A DNA stretch of 64,000 bases from Cristatella mucedo. Its lineage: Eukaryota; Bryozoa; Phylactolaemata; Cristatellidae. Positions 19,861 to 37,469 of the stretch are shown piece by piece. The DNA is taken from assembly GCA_009760855.2 (NCBI GenBank), contig WPIO01000046.1, positions 995,001 to 1,059,000 on the forward strand, written 5' to 3'. The stretch's first letter is position 1; each line of letters begins with the position of its first letter. A program made the position numbers and the translations under genes. Below the pieces are notes generated by a model that was not told the origin of the DNA, ran no database searches, and saw nothing but the letters and a program-made list of their open reading frames with translations.

Positions 19861-21552
19861 GCCCTCCGCCTCGTTCGCGAGGGTTTCGCGTACACTAAAA
19901 TCACTCGCTGCTGTTTTCCTTGGTTACCAAATGCGCTGTTAAAGCCTTTGAAGCTGTCGCGGCCGCACGAGCTCGCGGCAGATATGCAATTTAACCCGCA
20001 TTACAGCTATGGAGTTCAGGTCGTTCAACAACCGAGGGATGGTGTCGCTCAAAATCGTCAGCGCTAGTGGTAGAAAACTACATATGCACTCTTTGGACTT
20101 CAAGCGTTCATCTACGGCAAAAAATACGACCGCATTCCTTTATTTGAGGTCGGCAGATCGGCTTGGGAACCATTGCTGGCGGACAAGCGTCGGGCGGATG
20201 TGGGTGCTACGCTTCCGGGCCGCCCGTAGCGGGAGAGCTGCAGGCTGCTGTCAAAACAGGTGAGCGTCCCTTTTGGCGCTTCGTACTTGACACCGGGTAG
20301 GTCATGCTACAGGGGAGCCGAGGATAGCGTCTGGTGAGAGGCGATGATCATGCTGGAGGTGTGTTTTTCTCAACACTAAACGAATTACCAGTTCGCGAAC
20401 TCGGTTGTTTTCCTCCGTCGATTGTCAAAGACGAGACTCGCGTGTGACAGACAGCACCCTTTCCTATCCATGCGTCCATGAAAAAAAGCCCTATGATTGA
20501 TCCCTAATGATTTTTATGCGAAGATTCTCACTATGACCGGGGCATGAGCATGTGGACTCGATGAAGAGAATTTTCCGCGCTGCCTGTAATGACTCTCTGT
20601 GTTGACAACCTTCTTGGTCCCTAGTTTCCTCTGATTGACATCGCTGGTGGTTTCGGCATGGAATTTGTCTATGCGTTCTGGTTTGCATAGTTATTCCAAA
20701 ATCACCGGATTGAATCATTGAAAGCCTGCGCATAGCTCGAAAGTTATTTCGTGCGTTCCACGGACGCCTGAGACCACTGCATTGGCTTGTCTACACGTAT
20801 TTGGTGGACAGAGCGGAGGGCGGCTGGATATAGCCGATTGGGGGGGGGGAAGAAAGCTTGCAATGGCAAGACGATCTTTTTCGAATGCATTTACTTGGAG
20901 GTGTGTGTCGTCATATAGTTGCATACCCAGCTGTAATCTTGTACAGGCTGAATTTATCCTGGACTTAGTCACGAGGTCACCTTTTCGAATTTTCAAATAG
21001 GTTTTCAGCCTTACGGATGGAGAATTTCGGGCTCCATTCCCCAATCTGAGAAGACACATTTTGTTTTCGTTCCTGTGTAGTGCTGCCGTATTAAGCCGGG
21101 CAGCGGTAGCAACAACGTTACAGCGTTACTCGGCAGTCGCAGTTAGATTTGACATTGGCTGTAAGTGCGTTTGCTGTAACAGCATCGCTGTACTGTGTAT
21201 CCATCGCCGGACTGGTCCATTTCGATTCTGCATTTGTTTCGTCCACTACCGGCTTAGGCATCCGTGCGACTGGAACTACTTGGCATTATTTTCAGGCTAC
21301 CTACTATATTTTTAGTATGAAACGTGGCACGTTTTTCATCCAGCCTGCACAGCGTTGCTTCCCTCTCAGTGACCTGTAACTGTCATATCTGATTTAAGCT
21401 TATTCGTGGCCTGGCCTGTATCGGGTGATCCGAGATCCCTAGGCACGTACTGTGTTGTCACATCGCTGGCTTATTACAGAGGTGGTCATGATGTGTGACA
21501 ACGTGAGCCAAGGCTATCAAGACGTGTAGTTCACTTGATTCAGGAACCTCAT
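19861..21552. other. Host DNA without recognisable gene
   Basis: Contains a poly-G run at 20840-20849 and several short open frames of mutually inconsistent direction. Nothing recognised. Confidence 0.4.
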
Positions 21553-21830
21553 TAATTTAGCGACAGAAGAGCCTTAGCGTCGGTCTCTTCTGCTGAAGTG
21601 GCAATACAAGGTTGCCAGAACTGCAGGACTCGAACCCACGGACCCGGGTTGTGACATGCAAGCACCATACCCCTAGGGCTAACACCCAGGGGCAAAGTAA
21701 AGGTCAATTGGTTCAGCAGCCTCATTTACACTTTATATAGCAGCGCAAAGGCATTAGCGGCTATTTCTACTGCTTGCAGCGGCATCAAGTATGGGCTAAG
21801 AGTACCTGACTAGGGCTAGGTCGTCAGGTA
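21553..21830 (-). mobile_element. Two divergent tRNA-SINE fragments
   Basis: 21553-21690 holds GCGACAGAAGAGCCTTAGCG and a reverse B-box GGACTCGAACCC followed by an acceptor-like CACGGACCCGGG block. 21710-21830 repeats the SINE-T 3' layout (CAGCCTCATTTACACTTTAT...GCTTGCAGCGG). Both are diverged from SINE-T, so they may form a separate subfamily. Confidence 0.5.
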
Positions 21831-22174
21831 GAACAGGCTGTGGGGCTGTGCAATTCGTAACTATCATTACATATTTCCATCGTACTTCTCCCGAAAAGCT
21901 TAAAAAGCTAGGAGCCACTGTGCGGCAGCTTTTGTAGGTGTGAGTGTACGTTCATGTATGTGTGCTTGCGTGCTTTTGCCTATTTTAAGTCGGCTCGCCA
22001 TAGTACTAGGGGGCTCTATATGTCGGGTATCCATAACAGGACGGCTGGTGAGCTATGCGAATCAGTTGAGTCGTGCATTCTGGGTATTTCTGTGGACGGG
22101 TAGCATTTGCCATATGCTTTGCGGGCTTGTCTTCTTGCAAACTGCTGATGTGCCTGGGACTAGATCTTTCTGAA

Positions 22175-22865
22175 TGATAATAATAATAATAAGAATAATA
22201 ATGATGAGACATTTGTATAGCACCCTCACAGGACCGTACCTCTTTCTAGCCACTTGGCATGTGCTGTAAAAGAAGCGAATGAATATGGTCAGTGATAGTA
22301 CTCGCACAGTGTGAGCATACATAAAAGCACACACCGAGTACAATTCATAGGGACCCAGCATATGCTGTCTGGAAAAGGTGCATTTAAGCTTCTCTCTTAA
22401 TGTTTTCAGAGCAGGGCATGTCGTACCTCAGCCGGTAGTGTCTTCCAGGTTTTGGGAGCATGCTCACTAAAGGCACTGTCTCCGCAGGAATTTGAGGTTG
22501 GCCTGAGGTATAGCTAAACGACTTGAGTCAGGAGAGCATTGGTACGGTGCTTAGCTTGATCTCGGAGTGGTTCTTATAGGTAGGCTGAAGCAAGAGAATG
22601 AAGGAACCTATGAGTTAGTGAAGAAACCTTGAAGTCGATACGCTGCCTGAAGTGGAGCCAGTGCAGGTCAATGAGAAGTGGTGCGATGTGGCAACTGCAA
22701 TGCTCACGACAGACACGACAAGCCTAACTGCTGTAGAGTTTGGCACCAGCTGTCAGCACCTGATTGTGCAGGCCAGTAGACCTGCAAGTAGAGAGTTACA
22801 GAAGTCGAGATGGGATGTCACGAATGCATGGACCAATTTAGATGTGGTATCCTTGTCTAAGCAGG
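22175..22865 (-). mobile_element. LINE-B, 5'-truncated copy
   Basis: The left end has (AAT)n interrupted by G, then the hairpin-region remnant ATTTGTATAGCACCCTCACA. Reverse-transcriptase C-terminal codons on the minus strand include LVHAFVTSHLDFCNSLLAGL. Several stops. The copy is more diverged than the one at 40646-41449. Confidence 0.75.
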
Positions 22866-23007
22866 CCCGACGGCAGCGTAGTGACTCGATGACTCGACTG
22901 CGTGACGTCGACAGCTCGATCGGATCTCGACTCACGTACAAGCCACATGAGATTGGAGAAGCTCATGGCATGCTGCCCGAAATCGCTGTGAGAGGTAATA
23001 AGTAGTC

Positions 23008-23240
23008 GGTGAGCCGTGATGGCGCACTAGGTAAGGCAGTTGGTAAGTAAAGCTGGTATAAGTAAGTTAGTTGTAATTAAGTAGGCGGTAAGGCTTTTAA
23101 CGACCTCTGTTCCGAGGTCATGGGTTCGAATCCTATGGTGGGCGATCCTTTATTGTTGCTGCAAGTGGTGGTGATAGTCGCAAAGGCTCTTCTATCGCTA
23201 TTCAAAAGAGGCTGTTAAATCAGCTTGTATTTTTATTCTA
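23008..23240 (+). mobile_element. SINE-T with internal extra segment
   Basis: Starts GGTGAGCCGTGATGGCGCAC, has a well-kept B-box (GGGTTCGAATCC) and ends CTGTTAAATCAGCTTGTATTT. Between the A-box region and the anticodon-like hairpin there are about 45 extra bases rich in GTAAG/TTAG, absent from other copies. Confidence 0.85.
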
Positions 23241-23474
23241 GACATCCTTTGCTGATGCCGAGGTTAGGCAGTTGTTGGTGTCTCATATCTCTAGGCTCAC
23301 TGACAGCTAGTGTGGAGGCTGTCAATTTGATTTAGTGCGAAACTGTGAAGTCAAGTCGGCCACCCCATCACGGGTGTAGGAGCAGTAGCTCGTGGTGTGC
23401 ACTGTTCACTAACTAGACCGAGACAAAAAGTGTGAGAGACCGAGGCAGACAGAGAAGGAGAGGATTAGAGAATT

Positions 23475-23478
23475 GAGA

Positions 23479-23538
<60 letters not shown>
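23475..23538 (+). repeat. (GA)n microsatellite
   Basis: Nearly pure GA dinucleotide for about 64 bp, flanked by GA-rich degenerate sequence on both sides up to about 23610. Confidence 0.98.
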
Positions 23539-23540
<2 letters not shown>

Positions 23541-23610
23541 AACAAAGTGAGAGAGACATACCTAGGGATAAATCTGAGATAAAGAGAGACACAAAGAGGG
23601 ATAAAGAGAT

Positions 23611-28568
<4,958 letters not shown>

Positions 28569-28739
28569 TTATTTGTGTGTGTGCGTACATGCGTGCTTAT
28601 GCCTGTGCTGCTCTCGATCATCTGCAGACCCAGTAGCACTGCCACTCCTGAGGCAAGACACTATTGCTGCCATTAAAAGCACCAGACAATCAACGATGGA
28701 GTGGCTTGCCTCGAGATGAATATTGGCTCCCCCCCCCGA

Positions 28740-28807
28740 CATGTCAAAGTGGCTCTTTGACATGCTTCTGAAGCATGTCAAAGTGGCTCTTTGACATGCT
28801 TCTGAAG
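28740..28807 (+). repeat. Tandem duplication of a 34-bp hairpin
   Basis: Two identical units, 28740-28773 and 28774-28807. Each unit holds the perfect inverted repeat CATGTCAAAG / CTTTGACATG with a 5-nt loop TGGCT, followed by CTTCTGAAG. Confidence 0.97.
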
Positions 28808-30304
28808 TCTCGACATTTTTTTGTTTTAATGGTCCCGTGTAAGAGATTTGAGAGGTGCTTCTGTAAGACCATTATTAATCAAGTGCTCGTGCTTGATCAG
28901 CTACTCGACAGACCCAGACTACTACCAGCTACCTTTAGACTGACTGTGTCTTTTTCTCTTCAGGTCCCCAGTTTCCTTGTAGCTCTTGATAGTAGACGGG
29001 AAATATGTCCCGTGATGGCAGTGGCAGCTCGCCTCCCAGAGCCAGAACCAGAACCTCTGCTGTAGAAGGAAATCTCACGTATAAGAGCCTTGGTAGCAGG
29101 CATACAGCAGCGGTCGATTAAGAATTGCCTACTCTAGGACTCGAACTGCCAACCTGGTTAGAGAAGTGCAAGCACCTTAGGGTAAGGTGAGACTTGTGCA
29201 GATAAAGATGGTGCCTGCTAAGGCTGTTCTGCCACTGTATAAATTAGTTTGTTGAATTGGCTGAAGGTAGGGAATTTATTACCTTACCTTAGGCTGAGCT
29301 AAGACCCAATGCAGGATACAGCCGGAATTAGGTGGACTACTTGCTTTCAGCTGTTGAGACAGGAAAGGATGTGGGACTTGCTTTTGTTTCTAGTAGTGCT
29401 GCTTTTGTCATTGTTGTTTCTGTCATTACTATCGTGTAGCACGCCCACTGGGGAGCAAAGTAATGTCTCCTGCCCAGTCATTGACATCGTGAACCGAAGT
29501 CGACCATCGGCAACTTGAGTTATCAGCTGTTAAGGAATCATCAACCAATATCCACACTTCCGGGTTTCCTGGTTTGAGCGCTCAGTAGTTTTCCTGAGCA
29601 ATAACTTACAGACCAAAACTTACCATGTGTACAGCAAATGAACGAGTAACATTTTATTGTGTATTTACCACTAATTTAGAGTATTTCTGCCGTGAAAATC
29701 TACGATAGATTATCACAATCTTTAGTTTGCCCGAGCGTTAGCCATGGGATTGTAATCATTTGCAAATGAAGCTATTAAGTTGAACCCAGTAGATGTGTTA
29801 TCTACCTTTATAGTGAGCTAGGTTAGTTAGTTATTTAGTTAGTAATTCCGTCTTGTCAGTTTGTCTGTACTTAAGGTCACACTTATGTCAAATCCTTCAT
29901 GCGGTCTATTATAGTCTAACAACAAGGATGATGAGTATTAAAAAAGGGGTTGGGAAATGGGGGGATAGTTTGCTAATTTGCATATGTAGTCGGTTTGTTG
30001 AAATTGAAAAATGTTAATGCTAGAACTTCACTGGACTGCACTCGTAAAGGAGTTGTTCAACAGGTAGCTATGGCATCCCAGAAGCTTGAGCTGTCGCACT
30101 ACGAGCCCTTTGCTGTCGCCTGACTCTTCCGAGGCTTATGCTTGGACCAGCTGAGTTGGCATATTGGAAAGCCGCCAGATTTAAAAAAATTAGTATTACA
30201 TTTTTACTGCTGTGCTTTGCGTTTATCCGTTTTGCTAAATTGCTGCGAATTAGTAGCACACTTAAAATTCGCGGACAATCCATTTTTTTAGATGAATACT
30301 AATT
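28808..30304. other. Host DNA with a diverged tRNA-SINE trace
   Basis: 29060-29200 has a reverse B-box GGACTCGAACTGCC and a CAAGCACCTTAGGG block like the divergent SINEs at 21.6 and 45.5 kb. The rest is unrecognised. Confidence 0.4.
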
Positions 30305-30485
30305 AAAGATCCTGCTGCCTGGGTTTGGCCCAGGGCTTAAGGTGTACACACCTTTAACGACCAATGTCAACGTTGATGTATTCGATGATCGAGGTCGTGG
30401 ATTCGAGCCCTTTGGTATATGTGAGGCACCTGGATCGAGATGCATTTCTCTTAGGGCGCTATACAAATGAATTATATTTATTAGT
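30305..30485 (+). mobile_element. SINE-C, plus orientation
   Basis: Reads 5' to 3': GGTTTGGCCCAGGGCTTAAG head, CGAGGTCGTGGATTCGAGCC B-box block, middle segment, then TCTCTTAGGGCGCTATACAA and an AT-rich end. The best-oriented copy for comparing its tail with LINE-B. Confidence 0.8.
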
Positions 30486-32539
30486 TATATTTATCCCAAA
30501 AGAAAAGAAGCTGAAAGGAAAAGGCGTTATCGCCAGCAATAACGTACCGGAGTGACGCTGTAAAGGCTACGAAAGGGCGTGCTACAGCTGCTGAAATATA
30601 GAGACGTTCTCAAAGGCAACATGTCGGGAGAGACCGAGGAAGAATCAGAAGCACGACGAATTCGTCAATTTTTTTTAGCCCGTCGAACTCGATGGGCTGA
30701 AAACTAGCAGTGTTTAAATACTAAAAGAATATGAGCGCTAGCTTCTTGATATCGTAACCCTACTTAAGACCAAGCTCATGCGGTACTTAGCACGGTGGCT
30801 GTACACAGCACAGCTCGTCAATGTTACTCGCTTTTGTTATTCGTGTGATGTTGTTTTTCTTCCTGATTGTGTGGATCTACTTACTGTACTCGGCCGTGCG
30901 GTGCATGTATTAGGTAGGTTGCCCGTAGATGAAAAAAAAGCAATGCAATCTGTGTCTGTGCATCACTGGACAAGTACAAGTACTAGTAGTAAGGTGCTGC
31001 TGCTGAACCTACTCGACTTCCTGCCAGTCGTCGTGATGCCACTGTTTGTATGTGCGCGTGACTGCAAGCACATCTTGGTAGTATGACGGAAAGGTCAGTT
31101 TTGCTTGTGTAGAGTAAATCGTACAAGGCTAGCAATCTTGGCTGAATTGGTGGCTGCATTATCGCTCACCCATCCAGGTAGGAGTACCCTGGTTGCCACG
31201 TTCAAATTCAGGCGTCTCATCTTGTGGTGATTGCAGGGACTACCAAATTTAGAATCTCAAGCAGTTATCTGCTACTCTCGAAGCTCTCTCCGACTGCATC
31301 AACAGAAGGCACCTTATTCAGATAGTCAAAGATTGACTGCAGGTAGGTCTTGTTTGCTTTTACTCAGTCTCAATTTGGTCTTGACCTGAGTGTTGCAGAT
31401 AAATGTGTACTCTCTTACTTGACTGTCAGATCTAAGGTAAGGCAGTAAAAGACATTGCCTCATTAGCAGATATGTTGTGCCATTAGCTTATTATGGCACT
31501 GCTCCAGACCTTATCTTGCCGAGAATGCTGCATTACACCTCTTGTTAGTATTTTCTGTGTGCTTTTGCCATCTCTGAATAAGTACCCTGCGAACCCGAGT
31601 GCATGGCTAGATGTGAGAAAGTGGTATCTTTACCCATATTGAAGATGCAGAAGCTGCTGCTGTTGTCTGGGTCGTATGTTTTTAGATCGTTTCAATAATT
31701 TATTGTGTTTCCATGTGCATAATAAGCCATATTGTGAGAGCCAAGCACAGCAAAGGACCGATTACTTGGCAAACATTTAAAAAGGCTCATTATTCGGCCT
31801 AGCCTATTCTGTTTTGCAATGGCTATGCAACACGCTCCAGAGACATGCAGCCAAAGACTATTGGCACTGCCAAAATCGCATCTTGCCTACCAACATAATC
31901 AATGCGCTGACCGAAAATACCAAGACGATAGAACAGTCAGATTTTTTTCAGGAGTCTTACATTAGCTGTCTCGGCTGTCACCTGATGACAAGCCGTTTGT
32001 GACAGGATTAAAAATGTCCAAAAAGGTCTAAAAATAGGAAACTCTTGCACAACAACGATGCTTACTATGTGCGTGCAGCTGATCTTCCCATCTCCCCCTG
32101 CGGCTGCCTCTCTTTGTGTCAAAAACTCCTACCACATCTTACTTCCGGGTTGTCTTCCCTTTGCCTTTTAGCTTGCATTCAACTTGGTCATCTAAAGTAC
32201 AACTCGAGCTGCTTTGGCTTCTGGATGTGCTCATTAAGTAGTTCTGCTAAGTAAGTGCTTAAGTAGCTCTGTTTTATAGCATGCCCCACCCCCCGAGTCT
32301 TGATGGCTTTGTGAGGGGAGAAACATCCAGTCTACTTATGGCCATAGGGACTTGCTCACAATCCGTGAATTGCTCTAGTTGCGCATAACTGAAGGTAAAC
32401 ATTGACCATGCTCATAGCAATGAAGAAAATTTCTGTAGCTGCGACTATAGTAAACAAGCATGTGTGACTACTGCAACACAAGGAGTGGCAGTGTTTCGGA
32501 TGTTGTGAACCGATTTTCACTTTCGGAGTATGTTAAAAC
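30486..32539. other. Host DNA without recognisable gene
   Basis: Short frames only (up to about 100 codons), none recognised. Confidence 0.4.
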
Positions 32540-32690
32540 CGTGGTGATTTAACAGCCTCATTTTATATAGCAGCAACAGAGCATCCATCACTGCCACTTG
32601 CAATGGGCAATGCAGGATCGCTCACTGCTGGCCTCGAGCCCACCACACGGGTCGTGAAGAATGGCAAACACCTTTCTTTGGATAATATCC
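32540..32690 (-). mobile_element. SINE-T, diverged copy
   Basis: GATTTAACAGCCTCATTTTA, GCCACTTGCAATGGGCAATG and CTGGCCTCGAGCCCACCACA correspond in order to the SINE-T tail, body and reverse B-box. Confidence 0.7.
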
Positions 32691-32887
32691 GTGTTCACTC
32701 TCTTCTGAAATATCGCTTTTTCTGAATTTATTAGTACATTTAGGTTTCAGCGTTGACTTTCGGTTGACAGGCGCTGACTAGCGTGCCGGAACTTCCTGCT
32801 ATAGGCACAGTCCCCATAGCAGAAAGTTTGCCAACTCCATGCGACAAGTAAGGGGGACGCCGTGACACCAGTCGGTAGTTTCAGGCT

Positions 32888-33600
32888 TAATAATAATACA
32901 CTTGATAAAGTGCCCTCAGCGAACTCAATCTCTTTTTAGGCGCTATGTATTTGCTGCAAAGGAAAAACGATCGAATGGTGACTGGTATCATGCTTGATCG
33001 ACAAAATGAATAACATGGTTAGGGGTGACATGCACAGGGTCGCATGCAAGTGTGGTTAGTGGCAGCATGCAACAGTGTCAGCACGCATAAGGACATAAAG
33101 GACGAATCACAGGGATCCACTAAATGCTGTCATAAATAGGTGCATTTTTAATTTTTTTTTAATTGCATTCAAGTCAGGGGATGTAGTGATGCAAGTCGGG
33201 GGGGGGCAAGTTCCAGGCTTCGGGAGCATACAAACTAAATGCACGGTCTCCAAAGGATTTGGGGTTTGTACGAGGTATGGGTAAACAGTATCCTAAAAGA
33301 GGGTGTTACGATGGTTGGCCTAGTGGGGCAGTAGATCTGATAGGTAGGCTGGAGCCAAAGAAGGAAGGGACCTTGAAGTGAGTGACAAAACCTTGAAGTC
33401 AATCTGTTGCTTCACTGGTAGCCAGTGTAGATCGGCGAGAAATGGTGTGATGTGGCAACTGTGATGCTCACGACAGACAAGCCTAGCTGCAGAGTGTTGC
33501 GCCAGCTGTAAGCGCCTGATTGCGCATGCCGGTAGGCAGCAAGCAGTGAGTTACAAAAGTCAAGTCTGGATGTCATAAAAGCATGCTTTGAGGCCAAGGA
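32888..33600 (-). mobile_element. LINE-B, 5'-truncated copy
   Basis: Tail TAATAATAATACACTTGATA followed by the hairpin block, then reverse-transcriptase C-terminal codons (AFMTSRLDFCNSLLA) on the minus strand. Interrupted by many small changes. Confidence 0.8.
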
Positions 33601-36600
33601 AGCCGGCTGTAGACCTCATTAGTTATAATCCTTGAGAGATCCTTGTCTGCTTGATACGACAGTTAGCTGGCTTTTGTAGCTGCCTTTTTACATCATGGCA
33701 TCATGACACTGTAGAGGTATGATTTTGCAGGTCTTCAATGACATGGGTGATTTTCCAGGTATAGGGGGACTTTCCAGGTAGAGGTTCAGGGATCTGTTGT
33801 CGGCCGAGATGTTTAATCTCCCAAGCTGTCACTGGCTCGGTAGTAAAGTCTACCTTTACTACCGAGCATTGCTTCAAGTGCAGCTGCTGTGATAGCGACC
33901 ACTTCTCTGCTCCTGCTTTGGCCTGAATGTCTTTGTCTACTGGTAATAAGTTGCTGGCTGGGGTGTGCAGCTGGTCTCAGGGATGCAGACTCGGATTAAT
34001 TCTTTGCCACTCCTGATCATGTCTACATAGCAAGGCGTTCGCCTAAATGGCTATTGTTGCAGCAGTGCACAGGGTTATGCCCCTCTGTTAAACTACACCC
34101 AATGTTGTGTGCCGGGGTAGGTGATAGAATAGCAGGTCTACTCAGTAGGGACCTGCCACATTTGTTCGGTATGCCACTGCTTCCGGTGTGGCCGAGTATG
34201 TCTGATCACGTGGACAGTCCTTGCCCATTGCTTGTGCTACTTGGTTGAACCTGTATTGCACATTAAAATCTGTTATCTTGGCTGGTCTGGAAGCATGCCT
34301 GTTGCTTGTGAGGCGGAAGGATGAGATGCTTAGTCAATCCCCATGTGTGTCAGCTACAGTTGATTGCTTTCCATTTTTCTCATTGTTGTCCACTACTGGC
34401 ACGTAGGGCTATGCTTTTTTGTAAGGTACTTCGTTAAGCTGTCTTTAATATCTGGGCTAGTGCTGGGAATCAAAGGGGGTTAAGCTCTTTTGAGCGATGG
34501 CAGAGCCAGGAGTTTTCTTAGTGGGACTCATAACCTTGTCCTTATCGATTGCCATTTAAAAATGACATCAATCAATTGTCGCTGTTAATGTCGAAACAAT
34601 GCACGGTTAGTACGAAATAGCCTGGTTCAGCAAGTTCCTGAGGTATAATGGATAGCGCTTGAATAAAAAACGTGAACATATACTAATGTGTGCCTATTAA
34701 GCCCGAAAGGACAGCTTGTAAACACATAAGTCTAACCACTGCACAATTTGCTTTACTCATGTTTATATGGGTAATAGATATCCCATTGAATTTTAAAATA
34801 TATTGTAGTAGCTGTTACAAATTTCTGGAGCCCTCGTTTAAAATGAATGTTTTCTTATTGCTTGCTTATCTCTTCCAAGTTTCACTATAAGACAAGAAAT
34901 ATAACGTATGATGTTGAGGTGAGGGCGATTGTTTGAGCTGATCTGCTTAGTTGCTTTGTAGAGTTGTGTCGATGGTATCAAACGGTGTACACTCGGCTGT
35001 GGTCACTTGTTCAATCGATGTGTAACTTGACGATTCGACCGTGGACCTCTGCTGCCGAGGGCATCCTGATAGGATCATATGAATACGTACACGAATGCTC
35101 TGATTGATAGTGGACAAACAAGTTTTTTTTTTGGGCCCAGGGAAGTGCAAAGGAGTCAAGAGACTGTTGTTGTGGTGGACTGATGCTAGATGCTAGAGTT
35201 TCCATCTGAAGAAAACTCATAGCACACGACACGGGGCGCCGAAACAGTGAATAAAATGTAACGAAAATCTTGGTTGATGGGCACATCCTCAATGATCGCT
35301 TCTCCTGACGACCTCGGTGAGGCAGTGATGTGGACATGATCTTTGATTAGAGAGCTCTCAGCTCGGTGGCCTGGTGCACTGGCCTGGTATTCTCAGTGCT
35401 TGGCCATGGCTATGAACAGAAGGAGGTTTGTCACACCCTCTTGTCACATCCTGTCGATCGCCATGGTGGTAGTGGCTGACTGCCTGGCTGCTGACATCCA
35501 TTATGTTCGACTGTGCCTTATGATGCTCTGGGTGAGAGAAATTTTCATGTGGGCCATGCTATGGACTGTAGTTAGTCAATGCTCATCTAAGACTCACTGA
35601 ACATATGCATATTCGGTGTATGTTAAGTTCTCAAGATCTCACTCGTTGATGTTGGTAGCAGCCAATGCAGCACTAGGTTATATAGCTGGCACATACTGCT
35701 CAGAATAAGCCTTCAGTGACCAGGCACGAGGCCAAGTCACTGCCGAGCCATTCCGAAAGTGGAGACAGTGGAGGCTAGTTTGAGGCATTGCCAAGTTGGG
35801 GCAAGTTCGGGAGGCCTGTCAGGCCGAACAAAAACCAGTATAGACTCTGCTGCCGTTATCAAGCAAGCAAGCTTGGCTTTAAATCATCTGTTGTAATCTT
35901 CTTGCTCGTGGTGGAAATGAATCCCCGAGTTACAAATTTTGTTAAAATTATGTACCGTATTCCTTTAGTGGTATAGTAATAACTTATAGTTATCCATGGT
36001 AGATATCTCCGAAATTACATGTGTGCTGGAGTCCTAGCTTGGCTAGCACCAGCAATTTTAGTGCCAGTCAACTTACTGATAATAAGACCGCCTGCTAATA
36101 AGATTGCTGCTAATAAGAACGAAATTCAAACCTGATTAAAACGCCACGTGATCTTCAACATGGTTGCAAATGGTGGGGTGGCCTGGGGCTATAGCTTTTA
36201 TAGCTAAAAATTATCACTGGTGCAAAAGGTTAAGAAAAAAAGTTAGGAACTTGGATGTGCTATTTTAAATAAATAGTCATTCTGAATGCATCACACTGAG
36301 CAATCGTCATTCATTAGGCTTACACGGGTGCTTGCTGGAGGCCAAAGTATGAGCTCTGTACATCCGGGAAAGGTGGTGCGACCTATTTGGCCTTGGTGTT
36401 CATCTAGACGATTGTGTCTGCCTACCGTCCTTGGACCTACTTAGTATGGTAGCCGACTGTCGAAGCGTTGCCTGTCATGCCTAGCAGCCACAGACGCTAT
36501 CAGAAGCTCGATAATAATCCGGTAGGCTAGGCTGCCAATATCTTGATTCTGGTGACCCCTAAACCCTGACATAAAGTGACCAACAGCAAATGTCGTAGTA

Positions 36601-36637
36601 CTGTAACCTTAAGACGTGGAAAACCCAAAAAATATAT
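33601..36637. other. Host DNA without recognisable gene
   Basis: Holds a perfect 13-bp hairpin at 33836-33866 (loop TCTAC). Otherwise no repeats or genes recognised. Confidence 0.4.
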
Positions 36638-36770
36638 AAATATAATTTATCTGTGTAGCGCCCTAAAAGAACTTAATCTCTATTCAGGCACTTCACATAT
36701 GCCACGGGGCTCGAGCCCACGACCTCGGCCAGACCTTGGTTGGGGCAAGCACCGTAACCATTGGGAAAGC
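36638..36770 (-). mobile_element. SINE-C
   Basis: GTGTAGCGCCCTAAAAGAAC, CAGGCACTTCACATATGCCA, then the reverse B-box block GGGGCTCGAGCCCACGACCT. Confidence 0.8.
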
Positions 36771-37232
36771 CAGCGCAGACCCTTTATACGTGCAAACGTC
36801 ACCTCTCAGCTGAAGCCAAGAGGCGATAGGGGTTGCCGAAACCCAGGGGTTGCAGCCACGTGAGCCCATCGTATGGGGTACTGTGTAGTGCTGCCTCGTG
36901 CCACGTAGCATTGCCTCGGCTTGCAATCCCTATCGTTTGCAACCGGGGCAGGTCACGTTCTGTGGTCCGAGTTTTCATGTGAGCTGCAAACAGTGGAATT
37001 GAGCTGGGTGCAGACATGCACCATATTCTAGGATGTCGTAAGTGCGTGTATTCAATCACCAGCTCGCAGTCAGCCGGGGCACTCAATGTTATGTATAAGC
37101 AACTGCAAATCGCCTCCAGGGTGAGAGTTCAAAGCCCCTCTGCCATACCGATCTGGCAAGGGCTGCTATGCCTGTATGCAACTGGAGAGTGAGCTATACA
37201 ACACTAGCGAACATTGCTAATTATGATTAATT
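36771..37232. other. Host DNA without recognisable gene
   Basis: A fragment near 37115-37185 (GAGTTCAAAGCCCC) could be a tRNA-SINE relic, but the match is weak. Confidence 0.3.
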
Positions 37233-37281
37233 ATTGTATTTAATATTATATATTTATATTATATAATATATATATATATTA

Positions 37282-37373
<92 letters not shown>

Positions 37374-37440
37374 TTATAATTAATTATTATATTAATCATA
37401 TAATTATTAATTGAATTAATTAAGCAATGCTAATTATTTT
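37233..37440 (+). repeat. Long (AT)n-rich tract
   Basis: About 200 bp with almost no G or C. The pure TA/AT core at 37265-37370 can form cruciforms. It abuts a GC-rich stretch starting at about 37470. Confidence 0.97.
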
Positions 37441-37469
37441 GCCTAATTCACGAGTGAGGAGGCACTCGA

